NCBI RefSeq assembly: GCF_902167705.1
Contig: NZ_CABHMZ010000005.1
Location: 1-40,323, forward strand
Direction: 5' to 3'
Origin: Streptococcus constellatus
GTDB lineage: Bacteria; Bacillota; Bacilli; Lactobacillales; Streptococcaceae
DNA: 40,323 bases
Position 1 is the stretch's first letter. Each line of letters opens with the position of its first letter. Under the pieces are notes generated by a model. It was given only the letters and a program-made list of their open reading frames with translations, was not told where the DNA came from and searched no databases. Below are positions 1-9,893 of this stretch, in pieces. The position numbers and the translations under genes are program-made.

Positions 1-823
1 TGGTTATTCCGCAGTCTTAGCACAGGAACAGTACGACCACAGGGCTAAGCAAAAAGGTCGGAAGTCTTGTTTAACACCAAAGTTGAAAAAGGAAATTGAG
101 AACGGTTTAAAATCCTCCTGGTCGCCTGAACAGATTTGTGGGCGCTATCAGCTTGAACAAAAGCCAATGGTAGCTTTTAAAACCATCTATAACTGGCTCT
201 ATGCTGGTTTGATTGATCTGGATTTAAGCGTCCTCCGTCGTAAAGGAAGAACTCGACAACCCAAAGAAACACGTGGGACATTTAGGATTGGCACGCCGAT
301 TGCCAAACGTCCTAAAGAGGTTCGGAATCGTGAAACTTTTGGCCACTGGGAGCTTGATACTGTAGTGTCTTCCAGAGGCAAAAGCAAGGGGTGTTTAGCG
401 ACTTTTCTAGAGCGAAAAACTCGTTTTTACTTAGCCTTCAAGATACCAGATAGAACAGCCAAAGCCATGTTTTCAGCCATCGAACAACTTTGTAAGCTAT
501 TTCCAAAAGAGACTCTTAAAACCTTCACTTCAGACAGGGGAAAAGAGTTCGCCTGCTATCCTCTAGTAGAGAATTTAGGAATTTCCTTTTTCTTTGCGGA
601 CGCCTATTCATCTTGGCAGAGAGGAAGTAATGAAAACGCAAATGGCTTACTAAGAGAATATTTCCCAAAGAAAACAGATTTAGCTGCTATCTCTGATGAG
701 GCTTTGAACAAGGCCTTATATGATATCAATCACCGACCACGAAAATGTTTAGCTTACAGAACTGCTTATGAAGCTCTAGTGGATGAGTTAGAGTAAATGT
801 TGCACTTATTCTTGCAATTTATC
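1..823 (+). mobile_element. IS30-family insertion sequence (IS1239-like), 3' part, left window edge
   Basis: The element runs off the left edge of the window. Its right end is placed near 823 because bases 737-823 recur as a perfect inverted copy at 40237-40323 and the two sequences differ immediately beyond. The terminal sequence near 799-818 (TGTTGCACTTATTCTTGCAA) is the likely inverted-repeat end. The IS interrupts the methylase/helicase gene, whose reading frame is open directly downstream (LEENKIESK and onward). The last few bases (TATC) could be IS or target; the exact edge and target duplication cannot be fixed from one end. Confidence 0.85.
2..796 (+). CDS. IS30-family transposase, 5' end missing at window edge
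   Basis: DDE transposase that cuts and joins IS30-type ends. The frame is open back to base 2, so the true start lies outside the window; the TTG at 83 is only an internal codon. The three acidic residues expected of the IS30 catalytic core are visible: HWELDTVV, then TSDRGKEF, then NENANGLLREYFPK. The part seen (about 264 codons) is most of a family member of about 320-350 residues. The sequence resembles IS1239-type streptococcal transposases from memory of the family. The C-terminus (ALVDELE) is intact, and an identical inverted copy of the gene's 3' end lies at the right edge of the window. Confidence 0.9.
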   Translation, partial: GYSAVLAQEQYDHRAKQKGRKSCLTPKLKKEIENGLKSSWSPEQICGRYQLEQKPMVAFKTIYNWLYAGLIDLDLSVLRRKGRTRQPKETRGTFRIGTPIAKRPKEVRNRETFGHWELDTVVSSRGKSKGCLATFLERKTRFYLAFKIPDRTAKAMFSAIEQLCKLFPKETLKTFTSDRGKEFACYPLVENLGISFFFADAYSSWQRGSNENANGLLREYFPKKTDLAAISDEALNKALYDINHRPRKCLAYRTAYEALVDELE

Positions 824-3800
824 TTGAAGAAAATAAAATTGAAAGCAAGACAGAGATAGAAGAACAAAAAGAGCCAAGTTATTACTCTAAAGACGATCCA
901 TATAATTTAATGACTGATGAAATGCTTGAGCGAGTGCCTGAGCTTTATGCACAAGAGGATGTAGCTTTAGCGGATAAACAGGTTCATGCAGCATATATTA
1001 TTCCATTTAGAAGTAACTGGACTTGGTATATGACGGAATATGACAGGGAAAGTAAAGATGCTTTTGGACTTGTGCTTGGAATAGAGCCTGAATGGGGATA
1101 TTTTAATCTTGATGAGCTAAAGGAACTAAATGCCCAGAGGCTTGTTTTAGAAGATTTTCCAAAGACCTTTAGAGAACTTAAAGACAGTGAACTTAAAAAG
1201 CAGATGGATGAACAGGAGCTTCATCATGTTTTTAACGGAGAACTTAGCTTTGAGGAGAATAATACAGAGCTTGAAGCACCTGAAGAAGTAGAAGAAAGCA
1301 TACAATCAGAACCTTTTCAGGCTACCTTATTTGATTATCTAAAGGAAAGAGAAGAAGTAGAGCTTAACGAAAAAGAGGACAGCCTTTCAGATGAGTTTGC
1401 AGTTAAAGAAGGCGATACCGTCTATTTAAATCATGAGGAGTACAAGGTAAGAAAGCTTTCTAAAAATCAAATCACAGGAAGAAATGACTTATGGCTTGAT
1501 CCTGCAAGGCAAGGGAATCATCAAATACCGATTGTAGCCTTTACGGATAATGAGGATTTATTAAGACAAGTAAGTCTTGAAAGACCTGAATTTATCATCG
1601 GTGATGAAGTGAAGTACAAGGGGAAAGACTATACCATCACAAGATTTGATGATATGGGAAATAACTTAAAGACAGTAACAGTCAAGGATAATACCGAATA
1701 TCTTGGAGGTATGATTACAGGCTCCGATGTAATTCCTTATCGTCAAGAAAGTGAACTTGATAAAATATTTGAAAATCTGACTTATATAAAACCCGAAAAG
1801 ACTTTTGAAGAAGTAGAAATAAAGAAAAATGAAGCTCATAATTTCAAGATTACAGAAGAAACGCTCCCTGCAAAGTTATCTCCAAGTGAGAGGTTAAACA
1901 ATAACCTTGAAGCAATCTCTATGCTTAACAGGGTGGAAAGCGGAGAACGAGAGCTTGATATTACAGCTCAGGAAGTTTTAGCAAAATATGTAGGCTGGGG
2001 AGGACTTGCTGATGTCTTTGATGAGAGTAAGGAAGGACAGTGGAGAGAGGCAAGAGACTTTTTAAAAGAACATCTATCACATGCGGAATATGAAGCTGCA
2101 AGGGAATCTACCCTGACGAGTTTTTACACACCGAAAACAGTCATCGACGGAATATATAAGACACTTTCAGGTATGGGATTTAAACAGGGAAATATCCTTG
2201 AACCATCGATGGGTATTGGGAACTTTATCGGTAATGTTCCTGATGAAATGAGTAAGTAAAAGTTTTATGGTGTAGAGCTTGATTCAGTAAGCGGTCGCAT
2301 TGGAAAACTGCTATATCCGGAAAGTGAAGTACAGGTAAAGGGACTGGAAGAAACGGGATTTTCCAATAACTTCTTTGATGTTGCAATAGGAAATGTTCCC
2401 TTTGGAGAGTACAAGGTAAATGACAGAGAATATAACCGAAATAACTTTCTTATCCATGATTATTTCTTTGCCAAGTCCATTGATAAGGTTCGTAACGGGG
2501 GTGTTATTGCCTTTATTACATCTTCAGGAACAATGGATAAAAAAGACGAAAGTGTAAGAAGGCATCTTGCAGCAAGAGCCGAGTTTTTAGGAGCAATCAG
2601 ACTTCCAAACGACACCTTTAAGGGTGTTGCCGGCACAGAAGTAACTTCGGATATTATCTTCCTAAAGAAAAGAGATAGCGTATTAGAGCGAGATGAAGAT
2701 TGGATACACCTCGCGGAAGATGAAAACGGGCTTGTATATAACAAATACTTTGTCGATCATCCTGAGCAGGTGCTTGGCTCTATGCGTGAAGTAAGCGGAA
2801 GATTTGGGAAAACTCTAACTTGTGAACCGATAGCTTTTTTAGGGCAAGAGATAAATATGGCTTCATTAAAGGATCGTATCGAGATTGCAGGAGAAAGAAT
2901 TTCAAAAGATGCCAAGTATGAAGAAATAGAGCTACTGGATGATGAAATAACCTCTATTCCTGCAACCGATGATGTAAAAAACTTCTCTTATACCCTGATT
3001 GATGATGAAGTCTATTACAGAGAAAACTCGCTTTTTATCAAAAAAGAAGTAAGCGATAAAAACAAAGAAAAAATCAAGGATTACCTTGAGCTGAATGCTG
3101 CCTTAAAAGATGTGATTTACAAGCAGAAGGAAGATTTTAGTGAGAAAGAAATCAAGGATTCACAGGAAAAACTAAATGAAGCATATGACAATTTTTCAAA
3201 GAAGCATGGCTTTGTCAATAATTTAAGCAATACCAGAGCCTTGAAAGAGGATAGTAACTTCCCACTTGTTTCCTCCATAGAAATCCTTGATGAAGAAGAA
3301 AATTTCAAGGCAAAGGGAGATATTTTCTCCAAAAGAACCATTACAAAAGCCAAAGTCATAGACCATGTGGATACCTCTTTAGAAGCCCTTGTTTTATCGG
3401 TATCCGAAAAAGGATATGTGGACTTTGACTATATGGGAAGTCTTACAGGAAAAGACAGAGCGACTTTGATTGAGGAGCTTCGAGGGGAAATCTACTTAAA
3501 TATCAGAGAAGAACAAAACTTTTACAGACCACTTTCCTTTAACTTGGAGGATGGTGATTTACCTTTTGCCTGTGCAAATGGCAGCAATTCATATAAATAT
3601 GGCTATGTAACAAAAGATGAATACCTAAGTGGGAATATCAGGGACAAGATTGCCATTGTAGATAGCTATCTATCAAAACTAAGACAAACGGAAAGAGAGC
3701 TTCCTCATCTTGGCTTTGCCGAGAATGGAAAAGAAAAAGAGCTGATAAGCTATGAAATGAACCGTTTGGAATATCAAAAAGCGGAGCTTACAAAAGTTCT

Positions 3801-5174
3801 TCCAAAAGAATTAGAAGCAAGTGAAATCAATGTGCGTCTTGGTGCAACTTGGATACCGATTAAAGATATTGAGAAATTCATCTTTGAAACATTAAAAACT
3901 CCGGGATATGCAAGATGGGATATTAAGGTTAAATTTTCAAACCTTACAAGCGAATGGAATGTAGAAGGAAAAAGCAGGGACAGAGGAAATGACCTTGCTG
4001 AAATGACTTTTGGTACATCAAGGGTAAATGCCTATAAGCTGATTGAAGATGCCTTAAACCTGAAAGAAACGAAGGTATTTGACCAGATTGTAAATCCGGA
4101 CGGCTCTAAAACTTCTGTCTTAAATAAAAAAGAAACCATGCTTGCAGGACAAAAATAGGAACTATTAAAAGAAGAATTTAAGAACTGGATATTTAACGAT
4201 CAAGAACGAAGAAACCGTCTTGTAAAACTCTATAACGAGCGTTTTAACTCCATCCGCAACAGAGAATATGATGGAAGCAATCTTTCTTTTGAGGGGATGA
4301 ATACGGAGATTGATTTAAGACCTCATCAAAGAAATGCCATAGCAAGAAGCCTTTATGGAGGAAATACCTTGCTTGCTCATGTAGTAGGCAGTGGAAAGAC
4401 CTTTGAAATGGTAGCTTCCGCAATGGAAAGTAAAAGGCTTGGAATGTGTAGTAAGTCCTTATTTGTTGTACCAAATCACTTAACAGGGCAAATCGGTCGT
4501 GAGTTTATGCAGCTATATCCGTCGGCCAACATTATGGTGGCTGATAAGAAAGACTTTGAACCGAAAAACAGAAAGAGATTTATCGGAAAGATTGCCACAG
4601 GGGAATATGATGCGGTTGTTATTGGGCATACGCAGTTTGAAAAAATCCCTATGAGTAAGGAATATCAGGAAAAGCATATCCAAGATCAGATTGATGAAAT
4701 CGTAAACTATGTAGAAGAATACAAGCATGATAGAAACCAAAACTTTACGGTAAAACAGCTTGAAAAGACAAAGAAAAAACTGGAAACAAGGCTTGAGAAA
4801 TTAAATGATGATTTTAAGAAAGACGATGTAATTACCTTTGAGGAATTAGGAGTTGATAAACTCTTTGTTGACGAGGCACATGGCTTTAAGAACCTTTATC
4901 TCTATACCAAAATGAGAAATGTCGCAGGTATCGGGCAGTCAGAAGCCTTTAAGTCCTCCGATATGTTCATGAAATGCCGTTACATGGATGAAATGACAGG
5001 AGGGAAAGGTATCGTATTTGCCACAGGAACGCCTGTAAGTAACTCTATGACAGAGCTTTATACCATGCAAAGGTATCTTCAGTATGAGAGCCTTAAAAAG
5101 AATGGACTGGAGCATTTTGATTCTTGGGCTTCCACTTTTGGAGAAACACAAAGCTCCTTTGAACTATCCCCTGA
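824..5174 (+). pseudogene. N6-methylase/SNF2 helicase giant gene, segment 1 (5' truncated, two stops)
   Basis: Central part of a very large DNA methylase/SNF2-helicase protein typical of integrative conjugative elements and large plasmids, thought to protect or process incoming DNA. Seen in order: a DUF2958-like domain (SNWTWYMTEYD, about 910-1160), an adenine-methylase fold with EPSMGIGNF (about 2203-2230) and GNVPFGEY (about 2391-2414), then SNF2 helicase motifs HVVGSGKT (about 4378), DEAH (about 4873) and ATGTPVSN (about 5020). The 5' end is removed by the left IS. In-frame TAA at 2257-2259 and TAG at 4156-4158 (probably from CAG) break it, with strong coding similarity on both sides. ATG codons at 910, 2533 and 4297 are internal, not true starts. 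The segment stops at transposon A. A full-length product cannot be made. Confidence 0.88.
5173..5174 (+). other. Left attachment site (GA crossover) of transposon A
   Basis: GA within CCCCTGAGGG. The host codon is GAG here; with the right-hand flank it becomes GAA. Both encode Glu, so excision restores the protein sequence. Confidence 0.85.
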
Positions 5175-5246
5175 GGGCTATACTTTAATAGGACGATAAA
5201 ATTAACTGTCCTAAATTGAAAATACATAAGGAAGGAGGTTAAGAGA

Positions 5247-7367
5247 ATGTCAAGGACTTCAAAGATTACAGCACTTTATGAGAGATTATCAAGAGATGAT
5301 GACCTGAATGGCGAGAGTAATTCCATTACTAATCAGAAAAAATACCTCGAAGATTATGCCCGTAGGAATGGCTTTGAGAATATCCGCCATTTTACTGACG
5401 ATGGTTTTTCGGGTGTAAATTTCAATCGCCCCGGCTTTCAAGCGTTGATTAAGGAAATTGAAGCAGGCAATGTCGGAACATTGATTGTTAAGGATATGAG
5501 CCGATTAGGGCGAAACTATCTGCAAGTCGGCTTTTATACGGAAATTCTGTTTCCGCAGAAAGATGTCCGTTTTCTTGCAATCAATAACAGCATTGACAGC
5601 AACAATGCTTCGGATAATGATTTTGCTCCGTTTTTGAATATTATGAACGAATTCTATGCCAAAGACACGAGCAATAAAATCAAGGCTATGTTTGACGCAC
5701 GAATGAAAGACGGAAAGCGTTGCAGTGGTTCTATTCCTTATGGGTATAACCGATTGCCAAGCGATAAGCAGACGCTTGTCGTTGCCCCTGTGGCTTCTGA
5801 GGTGGTAAAGCGTATCTTTCTGCTTGCCAATGAGGGCAAAAGCCCACGAGCCATAGCGGAAATACTGACCGAAGAAAGGGTTTTAATTCCTGCCGCATAT
5901 GCAAAGGAATATCATCCAGAACAGTACAACGGAATTAAGTTTGCAGACCCTTATATTTGGGGCATATCTGCCATTAGAACGATTTTAAGCAGGCAGGAAT
6001 ATCTTGGGCATACTGTTTTGAGAAAGTCGGTCAGCAGCAATTTCAAACTGCATAAGAGAAAGACTACCGATGAAGATGAGCAGTATGTGTTTTATAACAC
6101 CCACGAGCCTATCATATCGCAGGAACTTTGGGACAGCGTTCAGAAGCGAAAGAAACGAGTGAACAGAGCTGCGGCAAGAGGTACACATATAAACCGATTA
6201 AGCGGCTATCTATATTGTGCCGACTGTGGCAGGAGAATGACTTTGCAAACGCATTACAGCAAGAAAGATGGTTCTACTCAGTATTCTTACCGTTGCGGCG
6301 GGTATGCAAGCAGGGTTAATTCCTGTACTTCCCATACGATTAGTGCTGATAATGTTGAAGCCTTGATATTATCGGCGGTTAAACGCTTTTCAAAATTCGT
6401 TCTGAATGACGAAAAAGCATTTGCTTTGGAACTGCAATCCCTTTGGAAAGACAAGCAAGAGGAAAAGCCGAAGCACAATCAATCGGAGTTGAAACGCTGT
6501 CAGAAACGCTATGACGAACTCTCTACGCTCATTCGTGGCTTGTATGAAAATCTTATATCGGGATTACTGCCCGAAAGACAGTACAAGCAACTGATGAAGC
6601 AGTATGATGATGAACAGGCTGAATTGGAAGCAAAAATGGAAACGATGAAAAAGGAACTTTCCGAAGAAAAAGACAGCACTATGGGTATTCAGCATTTTAT
6701 ATCGCTGATAAGCAAGTATAAAAATCCTACGGAAGTTTCTGATTTGATGTTTACCGAACTTGTTGACAAGATTGTGGTGTATGAAGCCGAGGGTTTGGGA
6801 AAAGCAAGGACACAAAAGGTTGATATTTACTTCAATTATGTCGGACAGGTCGATATTGCCTACACCGAGGAAGAACTTGCCGAGATAAAAGAGCAAGAAG
6901 AACAGGAAGAAAAGAAGCGATTGGAGAAACAGCGTCAGCGTGAAAAAGCCTATCGAGAGAAGCAAAAGGCGAAAAAACTTGCTGAAAACGGTGGCGAAAT
7001 CGTCAAAACAAAGGTGTGTCCGCATTGTCAGAAAGAATTTATCCCTACAAGCAACCGACAGATTTTCTGCTCAAAGGATTGTTGCTATCAGGCAAGGCAG
7101 GATAAGACGAAAGCCGACAGAGAAGCGGAAAAAGGCAATCATTATTATCGTCAGCGTGTATGTGCTGTGTGTGGCAGTACCTACTGGCCTACACACAGTC
7201 AGCAGAAATTCTGCTCAGCGGAATGTAAAAAGGTAAACCACAATAAGAAAACCTTGGAGTTTTACTACAAGAAGCAAAAGGAGAAAGAACTATGCAAAGA
7301 TTTATTACAGACGAAAAAACAGATATCCAATACGAACTCATCAGAGATTACTATTATCCCTGTTTGA
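5247..7367 (+). CDS. tnpX: Large serine recombinase, TnpX type
   Basis: Site-specific recombinase that excises and inserts the transposon. It is 706 residues, against about 707 for Tn4451 TnpX. The resolvase domain starts at once with the catalytic serine in YERLSRDD (about residue 15), followed by the conserved VKDMSRLGRNYL. A recombinase domain spans roughly 160-290, and a zinc-ribbon motif YCADCGRRM lies near 325. A long coiled-coil section (about 400-580) follows. The C-terminus adds two Cys-rich fingers (CPHCQKEF...FCSKDC and CAVCGSTY...FCSAEC). A GGAAGGAGG ribosome site precedes the ATG. The gene starts only 73 bp inside the transposon end, as expected for this family, and overlaps tnpV by 76 nt. 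Confidence 0.93.
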   Translation: MSRTSKITALYERLSRDDDLNGESNSITNQKKYLEDYARRNGFENIRHFTDDGFSGVNFNRPGFQALIKEIEAGNVGTLIVKDMSRLGRNYLQVGFYTEILFPQKDVRFLAINNSIDSNNASDNDFAPFLNIMNEFYAKDTSNKIKAMFDARMKDGKRCSGSIPYGYNRLPSDKQTLVVAPVASEVVKRIFLLANEGKSPRAIAEILTEERVLIPAAYAKEYHPEQYNGIKFADPYIWGISAIRTILSRQEYLGHTVLRKSVSSNFKLHKRKTTDEDEQYVFYNTHEPIISQELWDSVQKRKKRVNRAAARGTHINRLSGYLYCADCGRRMTLQTHYSKKDGSTQYSYRCGGYASRVNSCTSHTISADNVEALILSAVKRFSKFVLNDEKAFALELQSLWKDKQEEKPKHNQSELKRCQKRYDELSTLIRGLYENLISGLLPERQYKQLMKQYDDEQAELEAKMETMKKELSEEKDSTMGIQHFISLISKYKNPTEVSDLMFTELVDKIVVYEAEGLGKARTQKVDIYFNYVGQVDIAYTEEELAEIKEQEEQEEKKRLEKQRQREKAYREKQKAKKLAENGGEIVKTKVCPHCQKEFIPTSNRQIFCSKDCCYQARQDKTKADREAEKGNHYYRQRVCAVCGSTYWPTHSQQKFCSAECKKVNHNKKTLEFYYKKQKEKELCKDLLQTKKQISNTNSSEITIIPV

Positions 7368-7663
7368 CAGTAGAAGAAAGTCCCCCTCTTTCAAAATACG
7401 GGCGGTTGCGGCAACGATATTTGAGGGAACATAAGCGTGTGCTATATTTTACTCTGCTGACAAGCGGAAAGCTATATGAACATCTTGCTGAAATTGATGC
7501 TTCGGCTTGTAATATGGCTGAATATCTGATAAAGGAAATGGCAAAAAAGCAAGGCGTAACAGAGGAACTGAAAGCAACGGATATGATGCGATGGGTCGGG
7601 CTTATGAATAACATTCGAGCCTGCGTTGATGAGATTGTATTGAATGATATTGTGTACTCGTAA
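7292..7663 (+). CDS. tnpV: TnpV-like transposon protein
   Basis: A 123-residue protein of the TnpV family found next to TnpX-type recombinases; an excisionase-like role has been suggested for the family. Its ATG lies inside the recombinase gene after an AAAGGAGAAAG ribosome site, so the two are translationally linked. Typical family features are YPCLTV near residue 27, YFTLLTSGKLYEHL in the middle and NNIRACVDEIV near the C-terminus. Transposon B encodes a clearly related protein at 13402-13776 with the same YTNLLTSG and NNIRACAREIV motifs. A terminator follows 20 bp downstream. Confidence 0.82.
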   Translation: MQRFITDEKTDIQYELIRDYYYPCLTVEESPPLSKYGRLRQRYLREHKRVLYFTLLTSGKLYEHLAEIDASACNMAEYLIKEMAKKQGVTEELKATDMMRWVGLMNNIRACVDEIVLNDIVYS

Positions 7664-7673
7664 TTTAATACCA

Positions 7674-7720
7674 GCCGAAGAAGAACTGCTGTCTGCTTGA
7701 TGGCAGTTTTTCTTTTTCGG
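7674..7720 (+). terminator. Rho-independent terminator after tnpX-tnpV
   Basis: AACTGC (7684-7689) pairs with GCAGTT (7703-7708). The stem extends outward through CCGAAGAAG and CTTTTTCGG, and the 3' arm contains the T-rich tract. Confidence 0.75.
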
Positions 7721-7727
7721 CAAGTAT

Positions 7728-7754
7728 TCAAGAAGTCATTAAGTTGCGAGTATA
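7728..7754 (+). repeat. 27-bp imperfect inverted repeat, left copy, in transposon A
   Basis: The reverse complement of this stretch matches 12362-12388 at 25 of 27 positions; the core is ACTTAATGACTTCTTGA. The pair encloses the MerR/YitT, Rep and Mob genes but not tnpX, tnpV or tnpW. Its function is unknown to me. It could mark a module boundary or be a shared protein or RNA site. Confidence 0.75.
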
Positions 7755-7795
7755 GTCGAAGTGGGTATAAAATATGTGGTAAATACATTTGATGA

Positions 7796-8614
7796 TTACT
7801 CAACATAAAACATAATTTTCGTTATATATTCGTTTTCATCGCTCGTAGAAAGATAGTCGTTAATTGCAAATTCATATGAGTCTGAAATAATATTCAACTG
7901 ATTCTTTTGACAGTATTGCAAAATGCGTTCATAAGTTTTACCAATGGAAGGATAATCTCCCGTGTGATAAGTAAACACACACATTCCTTTGGGGAGTTCC
8001 AGAACACCCTCAATATTATCCGACTTTTCGATAGGGAGAAAAGCAAAAGAAGCTTCCGTATATCTTTTCTGTAAAATATGTTCATAGGGCATAATTGCAC
8101 CACTTTGAAAGAAAATTGGAAGTTGCTCTTTGAATGAACGAACAAAACATTCCTTGGTGGCGATACTGACCATTTCCAAAGTATAAGGTTTAGCAACCTC
8201 TTGCAGTAAAATGTATTGAGGGTTTACTTCTTCCACAGAAATAACATCACTGCAATCACGAATGGAGGCGGAATGTTCCAACTGTAAGCAACGATGTTCG
8301 ACACGAGTTTTAATCATTTGCAGTTCATTAATTTGACGATTGATGATAGTAAGTTGTTTTCGAAGAGCGATAATGGAATTATCAACCGTAAAATTCTTCA
8401 TATGTACTTTAATTTCATCGAGAGAAAAGCCGATTTTTTTCATTATGCAAATCGTATCTAAATAGTCGAGTTGACTGGAACTGTAATAACGATAGCCATT
8501 GTTAGAATCCGTATATGCAGGACAAAAAAGACCGATTTTATCATAAAAAATCAGAGTTTGACGAGATATATTTTGAAGTTTGGACATTTCACCAATGGAA
8601 AACAAATTTTTCAT
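7796..8614 (-). CDS. MerR-family regulator with effector-binding domain
   Basis: A 272-residue regulator of the BmrR/BltR kind. The N-terminal winged helix-turn-helix is clear (FSIGEMSKLQNISRQTLIFY, then GYRYYSSSQLDYLDTI), followed by the dimerisation helix (about 75-115) and a GyrI-like effector domain to the end. The start is set at 8614 rather than at upstream in-frame codons, because MKNLFSIGEMSKL is the usual beginning and a GGGGGG-rich ribosome site sits just before it. It is divergent from the YitT-type membrane gene, and the shared region contains a promoter with a 19-bp spacer, the hallmark of MerR-activated genes. The inducer is unknown; members of this subfamily often bind lipophilic or cationic drugs. 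Confidence 0.85.
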   Translation of the reverse strand: MKNLFSIGEMSKLQNISRQTLIFYDKIGLFCPAYTDSNNGYRYYSSSQLDYLDTICIMKKIGFSLDEIKVHMKNFTVDNSIIALRKQLTIINRQINELQMIKTRVEHRCLQLEHSASIRDCSDVISVEEVNPQYILLQEVAKPYTLEMVSIATKECFVRSFKEQLPIFFQSGAIMPYEHILQKRYTEASFAFLPIEKSDNIEGVLELPKGMCVFTYHTGDYPSIGKTYERILQYCQKNQLNIISDSYEFAINDYLSTSDENEYITKIMFYVE

Positions 8615-8624
8615 ACAACCCCCC

Positions 8625-8655
8625 TTGACCTTATAGTTACTATACAGTTTATAAT
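8625..8655 (+). promoter_or_regulatory. MerR-type promoter with 19-bp spacer and palindromic operator
   Basis: -35 TTGACC (8625-8630) and -10 TATAAT (8650-8655) are 19 bp apart, too long for normal polymerase binding and typical of MerR-activated promoters. The spacer carries the perfect palindrome TATAGT-T-ACTATA (8632-8644). It drives the gene at 8697. Confidence 0.8.
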
Positions 8656-8696
8656 TATAACATAGGAATATGAACATATCAAGGAGGATACTCAAA

Positions 8697-9338
8697 TTGA
8701 AACACTGTATGACATCCATTTGCAAAGAATTTATGGATGGATTGACTTTTAAGAAAATACTGCTGATATTGCTCGGAGCAATGATTTGTACCTTTGGTAT
8801 TCACAACATTCATCAGCGAACAAACATAACAGAAGGTGGGGTCATTGGGTTAATGCTTCTCGTTGAACATTGGCTAAAAATTTCTCCAGCCTACATTACA
8901 CCTATCTTGGATATAACTTGTTATTTGCTCGCATTTAAATTTTTGGGTGGAAGCTTTATAAAAATATCAATTATTTCAACTATGTTTGTTTCTGGTTTTT
9001 ATAAAATATGGGAGTTGTTTCCGCCAATGCTTCCTGATTTATCTGCACATCCTTTGGTTGCCTCTGTATTAGGCGGTATTTTTGTTGGTGTAGGTGTTGG
9101 TCTAATTGTTCGACAGGGGGGATCCAGTGGTGGAGATGATGCACTGGCGTTAACAATTTCTCATATTTCGCACTGGAAGTTATCTCGTTCCTATTTGTTT
9201 ACGGATGTTGTAGTTCTATTTTTATCACTTACCTACATTCCAGTAATGCGTATTGTATTTTCATTGATTACAGTTACCATCTCGTCTTATCTGATTGATT
9301 GGATAAAGGAATATGAAAGCGTCAATAGCGTTAAGTAA
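8697..9338 (+). CDS. YitT/YczE-type integral membrane protein
   Basis: A 213-residue membrane protein with about five to six hydrophobic segments (near residues 19-37, 46-60, 66-85, 88-104, 117-137 and 160-196) and the glycine-rich family motif VRQGGSSGGDDALA near 140. The TTG at 8697 is chosen because AAGGAGG lies 9 bp upstream; the ATG at 8670 has no ribosome site and would lie ahead of that site. It is related to the DUF161 (YitT) family but lacks the usual cytoplasmic C-terminal DUF2179 domain. It occupies the slot that carries a resistance gene in other Tn4451-like elements and sits behind a MerR-type promoter, so a drug or stress-related transport role is a reasonable guess, not shown. 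Confidence 0.78.
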   Translation: MKHCMTSICKEFMDGLTFKKILLILLGAMICTFGIHNIHQRTNITEGGVIGLMLLVEHWLKISPAYITPILDITCYLLAFKFLGGSFIKISIISTMFVSGFYKIWELFPPMLPDLSAHPLVASVLGGIFVGVGVGLIVRQGGSSGGDDALALTISHISHWKLSRSYLFTDVVVLFLSLTYIPVMRIVFSLITVTISSYLIDWIKEYESVNSVK

Positions 9339-9713
9339 TAGCAGCAATTCTAATATTTGTTGATTTGCTAATGTATAACGAAGCAATAACTTGGAATAAA
9401 ATAGTCGGCCATTATAATACGCCTTATCGGACTTGCTTTTACCAATCTAAAAAATAAGAAAATTCAGTTTAGCACTATCACAAAACAAAATATATCTGAC
9501 AGAAAGCACTGTAGAAATACGGTGTTTTTTGTTACCCAAAACCCACAATTCAATACATAACCACAGGTTAGTACAAATACCTTATGTGATTTTTTAAAAG
9601 GCTTAGAAAGGGATATTTACCCCGATTTTCGCCCCGAGAAATGACACAAACAAGGCTTAATGTATCTTCTCTGTGGTTTTTATATTTTCGGCAGGAAAGG
9701 AGGATTGATTGCT
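9339..9713 (+). other. Intergenic region with one terminator-like hairpin
   Basis: No gene is supported here. A hairpin CACTGT (9507-9512) and ACGGTG (9519-9524) followed by six Ts probably ends the YitT transcript. Beyond it the sequence is AT-rich and leads to a GGAAAGGAGG ribosome site for the small gene at 9714. Confidence 0.6.
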
Positions 9714-9893
9714 ATGCCGAGAATGAGCAAGAAACGGAAACAAGAGTGGGCATTGTTTCTGAATGAAAGAAATCGCATTACCTACAACGAACTTTGCAGA
9801 AAATGCAGGAATGACTGTAAGCAGAGTTTCCGCTGTATCGTGGTGCTTTGCCCGAAATATTTATCGAAAAGGAGAACAAAGAAAAATGATTGA
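9714..9893 (+). CDS. Small cysteine-containing protein preceding the Rep-type ATPase
   Basis: A 59-residue basic protein beginning MPRMSKKRKQEWALFLN, with four cysteines (CRKC, NDC, FRC region, LCP). AAAGGAGG about 11 bp upstream decides this start over the earlier in-frame ATG at 9660. Its stop codon overlaps the ATG of the ATPase gene by 8 nt, so they are probably translated together. Similar small proteins often precede RepA-type ATPases in Gram-positive mobile elements. The function is unknown; spacing of cysteines hints at metal or nucleic-acid binding. Confidence 0.68.
   Translation: MPRMSKKRKQEWALFLNERNRITYNELCRKCRNDCKQSFRCIVVLCPKYLSKRRTKKND

Noticed and set aside
83..796. Transposase starting at TTG 83
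   Set aside because: The same frame is open to the window edge with family-like sequence, so 83 is internal.
6564..7025. 153-codon minus-strand frame opposite the recombinase gene
   Set aside because: Hydrophobic Phe/Leu-rich translation is the mirror of Lys/Glu codons in the coiled coil of the recombinase; no start signals.
7354..7806. 150-codon minus-strand frame opposite tnpV
   Set aside because: Antisense to tnpV and its terminator; no supporting signals.
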